Origin: Trichoplax adhaerens
Taxonomy: Eukaryota; Placozoa; Uniplacotomia; Trichoplacea; Trichoplacidae
NCBI RefSeq assembly: GCF_000150275.1
Contig: NW_002060970.1
Coordinates: forward strand, 412,791-476,790
Direction of reading: 5' to 3'
Length of the DNA stretch: 64,000 bases
Part shown: one piece after another, positions 51,275 through 63,722 of the stretch
Position numbering within the stretch: position 1 is the stretch's first letter
Layout: every line of letters begins with the position of its first letter
Translations under genes and position numbers: made by a program
Notes under the pieces: generated by a model
What the model saw: only the letters and a program-made list of their open reading frames with translations
What the model was told of the DNA's origin: nothing
The model's database searches: none

Positions 51275-53517
51275 CTATCATATTTCTCGTAATATTCACA
51301 GATATGCTCGTAAATACCATACAGTATAAGGTTTATAGAACTATCATTAACATTAGGAAAATTTTCGTTTTGGGCTTAGTTGGTAACTATTGTAGGCTGT
51401 AATCTTTCCCATAACTACTACATTATTCCGAAGTGTTATTCGTTTCTAATTTTATTAGAAATAATAGAGTACTAGCACCGTATTTATCATGATCTGCATA
51501 ATTACTTTTACTCAGCAAAAGCGTCGATATTTTAATTTTTAATATCATTAGAAGTAGTAGACTACAAGAGTTGTATTTATCGTAATCTGCGTAACTATTT
51601 ATCTGAAATTACAGGTACTTTAGATTTTTAATAGTATTCCTAAAAGCTTTAAAATTTCGGCGTTGCCATGAAATAAAGATATTATACGAATACCCTTTTT
51701 TCATAAATTTTATTACAAGAATCAGCATTTTGTGATATTAGAATTTGAAATTTGGCTATTTATATAAGCGAGACCTGCCAATTAATTTATCTGCTATTGG
51801 AATAAATCATGGACATTGATATCCATACTGGACGACAGTTGATACGCTATCTTAATAGTTTATTTCAATCTTTCATGATCAGGAAGAGATGTAAACCCTG
51901 TAGATATTTATGAAATGTCTATAGGTCCGACAACAATTGAAGTAAGAATCATCTTAATTGTATAGTGTATCCATTATAAAATGTTTCTCAAGATTTTTAA
52001 TAAGTAATACAAGAGAATACGATGGCTCATTTTTATCGCATAAAGTTTGCAGTATCTTCTAACAGGTTAAGTGGTTAGGACTAATTAAATGATGAATTGT
52101 CCTAGTCACTTGTCCTGATCACTTCCAATTTCTGTTCCAAATACAGAAATTTTCAAAATGCTTATTAACTATGTTAGTGGCAACTTTAATAAAATTATCA
52201 AATCATTTTATGAATGGTATTGTAGTCAATAATTTATCGATTAGAACTGAACGTAGAACAGACAATTAACTACGTTATTGTAGTGCATTTAATACAATAA
52301 GGTATTCTAAGCAACAAAATATTACTATCAGTATTACTGTATTTGGTTTACCATACTAAATTGCTATATAAAAAGGCATCTGTAGTAAATAGTTCTCAAG
52401 TCAACACTTATTCCATCAAAATATACAGTTCTATACGTATGTTATGGCGGTATAACCTAAAGCAAAACTACTGTAATTAGCTGAGATCATTACAGTATCG
52501 CATAGAAGTTGTTGCATATATTGAATTAGTCTCGTCTAACCCACTTAGTCATGTGATAAGCTTAAAAAATTTTAATTAACGAATTTTGGACAGTATTGCC
52601 AACTATATTAATAACTTATTATCTTTCAGAATATAAAATTACCTTTTAGAACATTAACCAAGGTGATATTAAAAGGAATGATGGAAATAAAATATAGCCA
52701 AAAAGTGCTTCAATTGTTAAATAATTAAAGAAAGTTGTAAATACCAATGTTAATGATATAATTAATTATTAAGTGCGTTTACAGAAAAATTCACAACTTT
52801 TCTTGTTTTTGTTAAGTCAGGAATGATCCGAATACATTACCGGTATTTCTTTAGACTTTAAAGACGAAAACTTGATAAACTGGATATCTGCATTTTAGTT
52901 TCAGAAAACAATCATACCCTAATTAACAATGATGAAAGCTGATGTGTAATATATCCGGGCGTGATCCAGTTCCAACATAAAAACAGCATCTAATTTTGAA
53001 AAGTTTAAGGCCAATTAGTGACAATACTACTCATATTTTTCACAAAATTAGTTTGAAACATTTTGATACCGCGATCTTACTTAGTAAGATTAAATACAGG
53101 CAGCTAGAGGATATAGTATCTAGTAGTCTACGAATTAGGTCAAATATCGATCTGTTACCAATATAAGAGATACTACGAGATATTTTGTGCAGTTCAAAGT
53201 CATAGGCCATTCGCTATGATTAGCAAAAGTATTACCGTTAATTAACAGGCGTAATTATTGTTTTAGACTACAAAGGCATGATATTTTTCTCAATAATAAT
53301 AATTATACTATTGTATTTTATGCTTTAGTAATATTAGAAAACCTCTCCTACATACTATGTTGTACTTAGAGATAGTAGCTTATGATGCTACTGTAGAACT
53401 ACAGCAAGATTTCTATCGATTGAGTAAATATTACATTAGAATTGTAGGGATCATTATAAAAAGAATTTTTAATAGTATAAATGATGAACTATACACAGTT
53501 TTGATCACAAATCTTCC
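51275..53517. other. Intergenic between second and third GPCR
   Basis: 51275-51560 is the duplicated 3' flank shared with the relic. About 52920-53517 is shared with 55680-56081, the upstream flank of the next copy. A small LTR-like candidate lies between. Confidence 0.6.
52221..52494 (+). mobile_element. Candidate short LTR-like element
   Basis: TGTAGTC...CATTACA (inverted ends TGTA/TACA) flanked by the tetramer gtat on both sides, with a TATA box TATATAAAAAG at about 52370. Its right end (ACTACTGTAATTAGCTGA) is the reverse of a family C motif. No AATAAA was seen. Confidence 0.4.
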
Positions 53518-54558
53518 ATGATGATCGTTCAATCGAATCAGACACCTAACATATCGGCGCTACGTGAATTTGCTTGGGAGAAACAGCAATCTATGAAGAT
53601 TGTATTACCAACGATGATCACACTAAGTATTTTAGGGATCGCTGCTAACTGTATTATTTGCTATGCTATTATCAAGAAGAAGGAACTACGCGCTGTTACT
53701 TATTACTTAATGATCAATATGGCTATTTCCGATTGCTTAATTTTAGCTGTGCTCTCTTGCATCGAGGGAATTAATTACTATCTAACAGATCTTGTTGCAT
53801 CAACACCCTTACTTGTTGCCTTTTGCAAAATTTTAGGTTACTTCAATAGCATAAGCTATCATGCATCAACATGTACATTAGCAGCCATCAGTATTGAGCG
53901 CTATTACATTTTATCTTCGGCAGCGATTCACCATCCTTCTTTTTTCAATACAGCATCAAAGTTACGACTGATGATAGGATATAGCTGGCTTGCTGGATTT
54001 ATTATAGCAATGCCTAGTATCATAGTCTATGGTATCGATATTAACTATCCGTATTCTTGCAGTATAGGATTTATTAGTCCATCATTCAACATACCTTATT
54101 TCATCACGGTGTTTATAGTCCTTCTTGTGGTTCCTTCTATTATTATCATTATTATGTACGGTAAAATAATTCGATATTTATATAAAAATGTATCGAATAA
54201 TGACAGAAGACATACTCTTAGTCAAGGATTCAAAAATAATCGTCAACATCAGCGTAACACAATTAAGATGTTAGTTTTAGTAGCTGCGTCCTTCACAATT
54301 TCTTGTTATCCAATCTTCCTTGCTTATATTAGTGTATCGATTCAACGGCAAAGCACGGCAAAATATTTGTATGAAAACAGGCTTAGAGCATCGATCATAT
54401 CAAAATTTATGATAATTACATACACTTTGCCTTGCATACTTCATCCATTGATCTATTTGCATTATAATCGATCTATAAGAGGTGCATTAATTGATTACTG
54501 TAGATACGGTCATACTCCAAGTAGTAGTATCGCTCCAGCTAATTCATCGAAAGAGTAA
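53518..54558 (+). CDS. Class A (rhodopsin-like) GPCR, HPLIY variant
   Basis: Single exon, 346 residues. Two adjacent ATG codons open the frame. The short N terminus has sequons NQT and NIS. Asp72 (2.50), Cys103, ERY 127-129, Cys181 and SCYP (TM6) are present. TM7 reads HPLIY (309-313), so Asn7.49 of NPxxY is His. Very similar in sequence and flanks to the broken copy 2.56 kb downstream, which keeps NPLIY, so the His is probably derived in this copy. A polyadenylation signal AATAAA at 54578 lies only 20 bp after the stop. Confidence 0.95.
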   Translation: MMIVQSNQTPNISALREFAWEKQQSMKIVLPTMITLSILGIAANCIICYAIIKKKELRAVTYYLMINMAISDCLILAVLSCIEGINYYLTDLVASTPLLVAFCKILGYFNSISYHASTCTLAAISIERYYILSSAAIHHPSFFNTASKLRLMIGYSWLAGFIIAMPSIIVYGIDINYPYSCSIGFISPSFNIPYFITVFIVLLVVPSIIIIIMYGKIIRYLYKNVSNNDRRHTLSQGFKNNRQHQRNTIKMLVLVAASFTISCYPIFLAYISVSIQRQSTAKYLYENRLRASIISKFMIITYTLPCILHPLIYLHYNRSIRGALIDYCRYGHTPSSSIAPANSSKE

Positions 54559-56081
54559 ATATGAATATTAGTTCTCAAATAAAATAATCATCTTGTTTAC
54601 TAAGAATAATCTAAATAATTTTTATAATTCAAAGAGAAGTGAAATTAAGCTAGAACTACTTTACCATCAACACTAGTATCAATACCATTCTCTGACTATT
54701 TCCGATCGCCAAACCACATATATAACTTTGTAATGCGTGATTTACTCATTGAGATGACTCTTTTCACAGTATCCTTTTATCATACATCTTTGTCTTAAAT
54801 ATAATTCTTGCAAACTGCCTTATTTGTTACAATAAGCTTATATTTAGCTAATGAATCTCTTGTGTACAATGACATATAGCTATGTAATCTTATATGTGTC
54901 GGTAAATTTAAAAGTTTAAATTTTATTCTTGATTATAGTTTCGATGGATTTGTAATAATAGTCTTCTAGGCTATAAAATCTTTCGCAAACTGATCTAAAA
55001 TAGCTTACTCGGCGATATTATCATAAAAATTTGTTATCCACGATCACAATAGGACGTAATCCAGCCCTAGATTAATTAATTATGAATCATGATATCCTTT
55101 TGTGTTTATTATAGGTTATAGATATCGTGAATATTCTTTGAACAGAGAGTATTTGATAGTTGTTAGATAGAGTTTCGTTTAACGGTTAGAAATGATCAAT
55201 TTTATTGACTGTGTTCAAGATATCTGATTCTGTTATTATCCACATAAATTCGCTAAAATGTTATCATATTAATTGTATTAATGCAATAGGATTATGATTT
55301 TTTCATTGATTATTATCTATTTCATTCTGACCTGGGTTCAAATGCAATAAAATAATCAATCAAGGAAAAATAAATAAGAGATGAACATCAGAAATAATGA
55401 TCTATTTGTCCTTCGCCAAGCTTCATATTAACTTATTGAATTTGTAATATCTTAAACAATCTTCTACGAAACAGAATTACCATTTTTATTTTGCTGATTA
55501 CTGTAAAGCAAAAGTGCATTAGATACAGTTTTTCTAGATACGTAAATTTAAAATAATTTAAGCGAAGAACGTAGTATAAAATAATAATCCTACCAGTAAT
55601 CGCAATAGCCTGAAGATCTACTAGCTCCGTCTTGCTGTACTTTTAATCTCGATTTCGAATCAACGATGATAAATTGGCTATATGCGACAGGTTCGGACGT
55701 GATCCAGCTCTAGTATTGAAATATCTAAATTTGAAAGATTTGATACAGATTAGTGACAAGTCATTAATATTTCTCGTAGAAACAATTCAGAATATTTGGT
55801 GTCAACATCTTACCTAGTAAGATCGAATATAGATAGCTAGGTGATATATTATCTAGTAGTCCATGCATTAGATCTAATATATCGGATGCTTTAATAAAAC
55901 AAAGAGCCTCTATTGTACTGAGTGGTATCTAAAGACATTCGATTATGATGCTACATTAGAAGTACAGTAGAATTCAAATCGATTCAATAAATATTGGATT
56001 AGCACTGTAATGATCATTACAATATTCGTTTAGTGGTATAATGGATATGCGATACAAAACTTTGATGACAAGTCTTACTTG
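54559..56081. other. Intergenic between tandem GPCR copies
   Basis: 54559-54730 and 55680-56081 belong to the duplicated segment (matching 57080-57290 and 52920-53517). Nothing else was recognised. Confidence 0.6.
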
Positions 56082-57043
56082 ATGATAGTTCATACGAATC
56101 AAACACCTAACATATCGGCGCTACGTGAATTTGCTTGGCATCAACATCAAGCCTTGAAGATTGTATTACCAACGATAGTTATAATAAGTCTTTTAGGAAT
56201 TGCTGCTAATTGTATTATTTGTTATGTAATTATCAAAAAGAAAGAACTGTACACTGCCACGTATTACCTAATGATCAATATGGCAATTTCTGATTGTTTA
56301 GTTTTAGCTGTGTTTTCTCTTTTGACAGGATTTGACTACTGTTTAACAGATTATGTTGCATCAACACCTTTACTTGTTGTATTATGCAAAATTATACCTT
56401 TCTTCAATTATATAAGTTATCATTCATCAACCTATACATTAGCAGCTATTACGCTATTTCGTTTGTGATAGTGAGTCGCTCTTCTTATTTCAATACACCA
56501 TTAAAATTTCGACTGCTGATAGGATGTAGCTGGCTTGCTGGATTTATTATAGCATTGCCTTTTCTCTTACTCAATAGTATCGATATTAACTATCCGTATG
56601 TTTGTAATGCAGCATATATCAGCCCATCACTTAACATACCATAATTCATCACGATATTTGTAATCCTAATCCTGGTACCTTCTATCATTATCATTATTAC
56701 GTATGGCAGAATAATTCGATATTTATATCAAAATGTATCGAAAAATGGCAGAAGACATCCTCTTTGTCAGGAATTCAAAAACAATCGTCAACGTCAGCGT
56801 AATACAATTAAAATGTTAATTTTAATAACAGCATCTTTCATGATATCTTGTTATCCAATCTTCCTTGGTTACCTTAACGTATCGATTCAATCACAAAGCA
56901 CGGCTAAGTATTTTTATGTAAACAGGGTAAATACATCCTTCGTACCCCAACTTACTATTGTGACATTCACCTTGCCTTGTTTGCTTAATCCATTGATCTA
57001 TTTGTATTATAATCGATCTATTCAAGGTGTATTAATTAATTAA
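56082..57043 (+). pseudogene. Broken class A GPCR, tandem copy of the gene at 53518
   Basis: Homologous along its whole length to the 53518 gene. Three lesions are visible: a deletion of about 8 nt at 56451 that shifts frame and removes the TM3 segment just before the ERY arginine; a TAT-to-TAA nonsense change at 56642; and a premature TAA at 57041 that removes the C-terminal tail, whose remains can be read to about 57110. Upstream and downstream of the lesions the motifs NMAISDCL, FNTPLKLR-like, SCYP and NPLIYLYY persist in two other frames. The low divergence implies recent loss. Confidence 0.93.
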
Positions 57044-57110
57044 TGTAGATATAGTCATACTCTAGGTAATAGTGTCGTTCCAGCTAAATTTATCAAAGGT
57101 TGCAGCAAAT

Positions 57111-58454
57111 ACATCAAAAGAGTAGACATAACTATTCTTTTCTTAAGAAAATTAGCAGTCATTTTTAGTAAGAATAAGTCAGATAATCTATATCATTCAA
57201 AATGAAGTCAAATAAAGCAAGAACTTTACTATTAATATCAGTATCAATACCATCCCCAGGCTGTTTCTGATCATCAAACCAAAGATTTTATAAAAATCTA
57301 GTATGTTCCTTGTAAAATTCGTATAATGAAGAGTTATTATATACCAGCGCATGTTATAAATTATAGACTTCTGTAGTTTAACGAATTGGTGGGTACAAGA
57401 TAGCAATATTGGTAAATAAAATTTGCGATACTTTCTTCTCTTTTATAATGGAAATATTCCGTATTTATTTCAGGTAGATGTTCTACTAATTGTTATCAAG
57501 GTATTTAAAGAAGATTTACAATTATCAGAACATTTGAAAATTTTGCATCTTAGCCTAAATATTCAAAAATTGAACTAATTTTAAATTGAAGTTGCAAAGT
57601 TTTTATTTTCACTTATAGAACCTTATTTCACATGAAAGTAAATATAAAAGAAAACATACTATCTCTTAGTGGACACTTGATTTGGTGTAGAGCAACTAAT
57701 ACTGCGGTACTGTATATTTCGACTTTAATAAATAAATATATCACTAGCAATGGAATGCTTTGCTGTTTTTATACGCTATTCAGATAGCACCATGACAATA
57801 TGAAAGAGACATTGAATTTGAATTTGAGAACCTACAATAGCTTTATAAACCAGGCTTTCTTTGTAGCTAGTATTTGCAGAATTATGCAGACAATGTAACA
57901 ACTACACAAATTGTTAGTAATAGGTCAAATAAATAATAAAAACTTAAAGATTACAGTAAATTGTAGGTAGAAACCGAAGCCTTTCTTTAACGGCCCTGAA
58001 TAATTTCTTTACTGATTGTGTAATACAAGTCTAAAATTTGAAAATAAATATAAGTTTGACCCGTCGGGAATTCTACCGAATGTCTTATAATGCTATAAAA
58101 TTCAATGCTATATCTTTATTGCCGCTACCCAGTCTGTTAAGTAATTTATTGGCTAAATAACAATAATCTTGTTAGTTTAATATAAATTTTTAAACATATC
58201 TTCCACAGTTGCTTAACTGACTATAAATTATGTTTCATCATGCCTATAATTCCATATAAGTGGTATCAATTTCTAGAACATTTATAGTCACTTTTATATA
58301 TTTGCTTTGCTTATCTATAAGTACGTGTACTGTACTGGTGTAACTAAGTGTTGCAGTCCAAATTATCGTACCTGACTGCTGATATTAAGTACAGTACACT
58401 TACCAGCGGTTAAGTGTAACTATTCAGATTATCTTAGACTGACAATTTCGACTG
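57111..58454. other. Intergenic, 3' flank of broken GPCR
   Basis: The first about 180 bp matches the 3' flank of the 53518 gene. No coding region was seen in the remainder. Confidence 0.5.
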
Positions 58455-59025
58455 CTTAATTTATTTAGTTAACTTCTAATTTGGATATACTGCCTTTTAA
58501 TATAGCATTGATTTTTTATGACAGTGACACAAATACACATACTGAATTAATAGTTATAATAGGGAATGCAAATCATCTACTTACAGTTCGAATCATTATG
58601 ATTATAACTTACTTATATTAGATTGTAAATTATCGTGGAAATGTTCTGTGATAGGACATATCGTAATCTGACTATTCTGTATTAGTCATCAAATATCTAT
58701 GTTCGTAAATACTGTTGTCTGCATTAAGGGAACAGTAGCTAAATTTAATATCTAATTCAATAAATGATTTTATAGTTAATCGTACTAACTATGGCTCATG
58801 AACTATTGAGGAATAGAATATAAATGCGGTATATCGTGTAATAAAGAGGATTTCTCAAACTTAGTGTTTAACGTAAAATGTATGAAGCGTTTAAGTCTTT
58901 GTGTAGTCTGCTAGTAGAGCAAAAGTGTTTGTGATAGTGCAGATATCGTTCCTTGATACGTGGTTCAAGGAATTGACTTATAGATCGTACATTACGCTAT
59001 CTTGTTGCAAAGCTGTTTCGTAACA
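58455..59025 (+). mobile_element. LTR, family B, copy 3 (left end degraded)
   Basis: From 'taacttctaatttgg' to 'gctgtttcgtaaca' it matches copies 1 and 2 closely. It retains the TATA box (ATATAAATG, about 58819) and AATAAA (about 58840). The left about 80 bp is diverged and no target-site duplication was found. It ends about 300 bp before the start codon of the last GPCR, in the same orientation. Confidence 0.8.
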
Positions 59026-59323
59026 AGCTGTTAATTATGCAAATAAATAACATTAATTAATTATTATGGATTACGTAATGAAAAATTAGTACGGCACGTA
59101 TTCATTAATATTACAATCTATGCAACTATCACAGAACCCATATATCTATTTTTTGCATAGCATCAAATTTCTCTTTTAATCACCAACTGTCTTTCTATTT
59201 ATTGGTAAAAAAATTTTGGTAACTTTACGAGTACTACCAATTTTGCTCATTACTACGGTACAAAATATTAAATCGTCAATCATAGAATCATAAACTTGTA
59301 TTCCAAATTGGCACATTTTCATC

Positions 59324-60445
59324 ATGTCTACATCATCTTTCGATTTATGGACAACTGCGTTACCAGAAATTAATCATACTATTAATTCTTCAGAAAATAA
59401 ATATACGTTCAATCGATTCAACTTAATCCGAATTGTTCTACCATTTATAATTTTTCCGTCTATATTTGTTATTATAGCTAATTGCATGATTTGTTACGCT
59501 ATTATCAAGAAAAAAGAGCTCCATACATCAACTTATTATCTGATGATAAATAGGGCAATCTCAGATTGTATGATCGTTATTTGGTCATCTGCCATAATTA
59601 TTCTTCACTATTACCTTGCTCTGACTAACACTTCCACATCTTTTCTAGCAATAACATGTAAAATTGCAATGTTTAGCGATGTGGCAGCCTTTACCGCTTC
59701 GACTTTCACACTAGCGGCTATTAGCATCGAGAGATACCATACAGTATTGCCTTCCAAGCCATTAAAGACTTCTTTCTTTAACACACCTTTAAAACTGCGG
59801 ATGATGGCTGGATTTAGTTGGATAGCTGGTATATCAATGGCGTGGCCTTTAATTATTTTAACTAATGTTGATCCTAAAAATGCCTGGATATGTAATGTTG
59901 CTTATTTTGGACCCTCCTTTAATATCACATATGTTATGATTCTGTTTTGTATATCATTTCTATTACCAGCTATTCTAATTGCTATCAGCTATTTTAAAAT
60001 AATCCAATTCCTATATAGAAAAAACATCGTTCACTCCGATCAACAATATAGCCGTATCTTAGCCTTTCGACATAACCGTCAGCGCCATCTAAATACTATT
60101 AAAATGCTAATTCTAGTTACACTTGGATTTATGTCAACTTGCTTGCCCATTTTCTTAGCTTATATTGCTGTGTCATTCAGCAGAAGATCTTTGACAGATT
60201 ATTTAATACAGTTTAACCAAAACGAAACCTCATTAGTACAGTTAGGACTAATTTTTATTATAATATCATGCCTACTGAATCCTATAATCTACTTATATTA
60301 TAATTACACCATTCGCACTACAGTATTTACAAGCTGCTATCCAACTCATTGCAGCTGTATAATTACCAAGCCGAGAGGTGCCATAAAGCGCTCAGCTGTT
60401 CCGAAGCTAACAATTACTAGAGTCCTTGGAAGCTATGACAGCTGA
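59324..60445 (+). CDS. Class A (rhodopsin-like) GPCR
   Basis: Single exon, 373 residues. The N terminus carries sequons (NHT, NSS). Asp81 at 2.50 sits in NRAISDCM, with Arg replacing the usual Leu/Met. Cys112 and Cys190 can form the disulphide; ERY is at 136-138; TM6 has TCLP; TM7 has canonical NPIIY (319-323). The C-terminal tail is longer than in its neighbours, Cys-rich near the membrane (SCYPTHCSC, a possible palmitoylation site) and Ser/Thr/Lys-rich beyond. An AATAAA (60445-60450) overlaps the stop codon and another follows at about 60594. A family B LTR lies just upstream and a family A LTR just downstream. Confidence 0.95.
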   Translation: MSTSSFDLWTTALPEINHTINSSENKYTFNRFNLIRIVLPFIIFPSIFVIIANCMICYAIIKKKELHTSTYYLMINRAISDCMIVIWSSAIIILHYYLALTNTSTSFLAITCKIAMFSDVAAFTASTFTLAAISIERYHTVLPSKPLKTSFFNTPLKLRMMAGFSWIAGISMAWPLIILTNVDPKNAWICNVAYFGPSFNITYVMILFCISFLLPAILIAISYFKIIQFLYRKNIVHSDQQYSRILAFRHNRQRHLNTIKMLILVTLGFMSTCLPIFLAYIAVSFSRRSLTDYLIQFNQNETSLVQLGLIFIIISCLLNPIIYLYYNYTIRTTVFTSCYPTHCSCIITKPRGAIKRSAVPKLTITRVLGSYDS

Positions 60446-60883
60446 ATAAAATTTAAATTTTAATGCTACGGGCAGGCATTATTGATTAATTACAAATTCC
60501 GCATTCAATTACCGTAAACATTTATTACTATTTTTTAATCCTATTAAAGACCTGTCAGAAAGTAGTCAGTATCATGATGTTGTAACTGCCGTGAATAAAA
60601 TTTAAATCCTTAAGAATGTTGTAATGCGCAATGGTTTTGATGGTAAATAATGTTATTATTGATGGATAAGCAAATATGGAGTAGCTGATTTAGGTACTGT
60701 AATGTTTTAGATAAATTGAAATCGGGCGATATGATAAATATAGATTTTTATTAATGAATCAATAGAATGAAATTGATTAAGGTCCATAGACAAGTATAAA
60801 CAACTCATTGAGCGTAGTTATTTAGCTGATAGGATAACAAATAGCATCTATCGCTTAACTAGCATTAAAGTTTGACATTGTAC
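60446..60883. other. 3' flank of last GPCR
   Basis: Two AATAAA signals close to the stop codon. Nothing else was recognised. Confidence 0.5.
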
Positions 60884-60888
60884 CAGTT

Positions 60889-61439
60889 TGTAATGTAACT
60901 AGTATTGTGACTGTAGACTGTTAGACATGTTTAGTATAATGTACGGTAGATATTTATCCTAAGAGATATTTGGTAGCTATATCTATAGACTGTAGTAGTA
61001 TTGACTCTATGCTAGAGTACATATGACCAAGTACACTAAAGTGTTGAGTTACTAATAAGGCTATAGGTAAAAATAGAACTGTAAATTATATATTAGGATA
61101 TGGTTAATTCATTGTACTTTGGCTGGTGTAAATAATGTCTACATTAATACTGTAGTCGTATCCATATCGGATTAATGATGATCCGCAGTAAAATAGTCTT
61201 ACTAAGAATAATTTAACTATGTGCAAAATAAGGTAAAAGGTTGCCATGCAGATTGTAGCTGCGAATGCTACGAAAAGTATAAAAGCATGCAACGTTAGAT
61301 TATTCTGTTAGTTCGTCGTAGAAGTCTTTAGTAGTAGTATTCGGCTAGAGAGAGCTGTGTGTAGTTAATCTTTGTATAAGATTCAATAAAGCTCTTATTT
61401 TTTCTAAAATTTGGAATTTCGTGATCGGTATATATCACA
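60889..61439 (+). mobile_element. Solo LTR, family A, copy 3
   Basis: TGTAATGTAA...TATATCACA flanked exactly by cagtt (60884-60888 and 61440-61444). TATA box TATAAAAG at about 61278 and AATAAA at about 61386 give plus orientation. Nearly identical to the nested copy at 30723-31280. The antisense 62-codon frame is kept (61104-61292, minus). Confidence 0.88.
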
Positions 61440-61444
61440 CAGTT

Positions 61445-63159
61445 ATTAAGGAAGTAATAAAAGTAATGTTGAATGCAGCTATGTAAAAAATTCGACAGAA
61501 ACTTTTATGAAGCCGATCAATATACTAATTTCTAACAATTTTCTGGGATGTTATTAAATGAATATGCGATAAAGATCTCTAAGTCTGGTAACAATAGCTT
61601 CTTTAAATTAAAAAAATAAAGATTTCTCTCGTAACATTAAGAAGGAAGATACTATATATTACATAAGAGCGTATTGATCAAATATTAAAAATTGAGTATA
61701 AGCAGCAATTCTATGAAAGATAAATACATATAAAGGCCCATAAACCTTGAAAACTTTCTGGTATGTATACCAACGAAGTTTAATTAACTACAGACTAATA
61801 AAAATAGATATGCGACTACCTTATACACTGTTCTCTGACTTAAAAATTGACATCTAAGAATGAACATAGCAAAGAACCTTGCACTGTGCTAGTAGTGAAA
61901 CATAAGCACGAAAGCACGGTATAGAAGAATACTTAAATGCACAACAGACAATCGATATTTCGATGAGAAATGTATAGTAAAAAATAAATAACATACCTTT
62001 CCATTCAAGAATTTTGTGATTTGTCATGATGATCAATTTCGCCATTATGAACTACTATTTAATATTGGAGGTAACAGCAGAGCAATAGATCATTATTCTA
62101 GGTGCGCAACGAGCGAATGTTGTATAAAACTATTCAGCAATATTGCAGCCCGTAGTTGAATGTATAAATGTTCAAGGAATTGACTTTCAAATTTTGCTAA
62201 AATTTCAAATAAAGCAGACACTTACAACCTTGAGCCTTTGGAATTTGAAGAACTTATACCGCAGTTTTGAATTATTTTATTATCTTTGAAATTTCTAATA
62301 CAAGCCACTAGTCATTTCTACATGTATGATAGATTTATATAGTCACGTTTAATAGTATTCTTATATATCGACACTGAGCCAATTATGTGATCGGTCATTT
62401 TCGATCGAATAAAATAGCTAATAGTTAGCTTTTAAATTACTACTCCTGACAGCATCAGACATCTGACGTATTTTTATAGATTTACCTGTATATAGAACTG
62501 GAACAAAATTTCAGTATGCCCTCCTTTGTGCATGAAGTAAAACTGGAGCCTTTGCCGTTGATCCTCGATCCATTATTTGTTTTGATCGTTTTTTTCAATT
62601 TCCTAGAAGCTATTTACTCGCTCGCTTATATAGACATTCGACTGTAGTTACAATTATAAGTAATCTTATATGACCTATCAATTTAAGTCCATCAACGGTA
62701 ATCTACGGTGAGCCTATCTCGAGACGAAACGATCGTAAAAACAAACTTCAACAGTTCCTTGGCACTGACATTATACCCATATTCTCATACATTAATTAAT
62801 AAATATATAGATGAGATAGAAATATGGCGTTGTCGCACAATACAGGTATTTTGACCTTAAGTATGTACCATATTATATACAGAATACCGTACCACGCCTG
62901 GAGCAACTAGAAGTAAAATCTTTCATGGTAGATGGAAAAGAAGATTTTTTAGATTACTTCCAGGGAGAACATACCTATAAAGTTTTTTCCAGTTGTTCTA
63001 ACGCTACAGATTACGACTAGTTTTTAATAAACATGCATGGCGTGCATTAAGCAACTAATATAACGATACCGTTTATTCGCATTATAGATTATATAACATA
63101 TATATATATATAATAAATAGTAAATTACCCGTTCAAACAAGCGGAAACATTAATATATA
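61445..63159. other. Intergenic, no supported gene
   Basis: A hydrophobic 43-codon ATG frame (62516-62647, plus) and a (TA)n run near 63100 are the only items noted. Neither supports a gene. Confidence 0.5.
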
Positions 63160-63722
63160 AAGCAATAAATTACAAAAAAAATTAATAGATAGGCAACCTA
63201 TGTCATGTCCCTGGATCCTGCTATATAAATAATTTCAGCTGATTACAGTAGTCTTGTTTTAGGGAATACATGGATATGTTGCTGTACAGAATTGTATGTC
63301 TAAATAAAGTAAATATTGATTGCGGCTAGTATGAACTAAGGATTAAAAGTTCATACTCTGCACCATGATTAGTACAGTGTACAACAGCATAGTTTTCTGT
63401 AAATATCAATGTTCATATTTATTAGTGCATATCGTTACCGCATTGGAATATAGATGGTCCACTGTAAAAAGTTGATATTAACAATAATTTGAATACGTGT
63501 AAAAATTAAGGTAGAAATAGGCTACGTTGATTGTAACTGCAATGCTACTAAGAGCTACGAAGAGTTACCGGGGGTATTTAAAAAGCAGTCAATTTTAGAT
63601 TATCTAGTAGGTCTGCCTGGAAGTCTTTCCCATAGTTGTATTCGGATAGAGTAGAACTATGAGCCGATTGTCCTTGCGTAGAGATCGAATAAAGTTTTAA
63701 TTTTGTGATCAGTCATATCACA
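63160..63722 (+). mobile_element. Diverged LTR, family A, copy 4
   Basis: Right part clearly follows the family A plan in plus orientation: TATA-like GTATTTAAAAAG near 63566, a tract ending 'gtattcggatagagtagaact', AATAAA at about 63691 and the end CATATCACA. The left boundary is approximate and no target-site duplication was confirmed. Confidence 0.6.

Noticed and set aside
55325-55350. tRNA T-loop-like sequence (GGGTTCAAATGC)
   Set aside because: No acceptor, D or anticodon stems can be built around it.
62516-62647. 43-codon ATG frame with a hydrophobic segment
   Set aside because: Short, no family resemblance, no supporting splice partner or repeat copy found.
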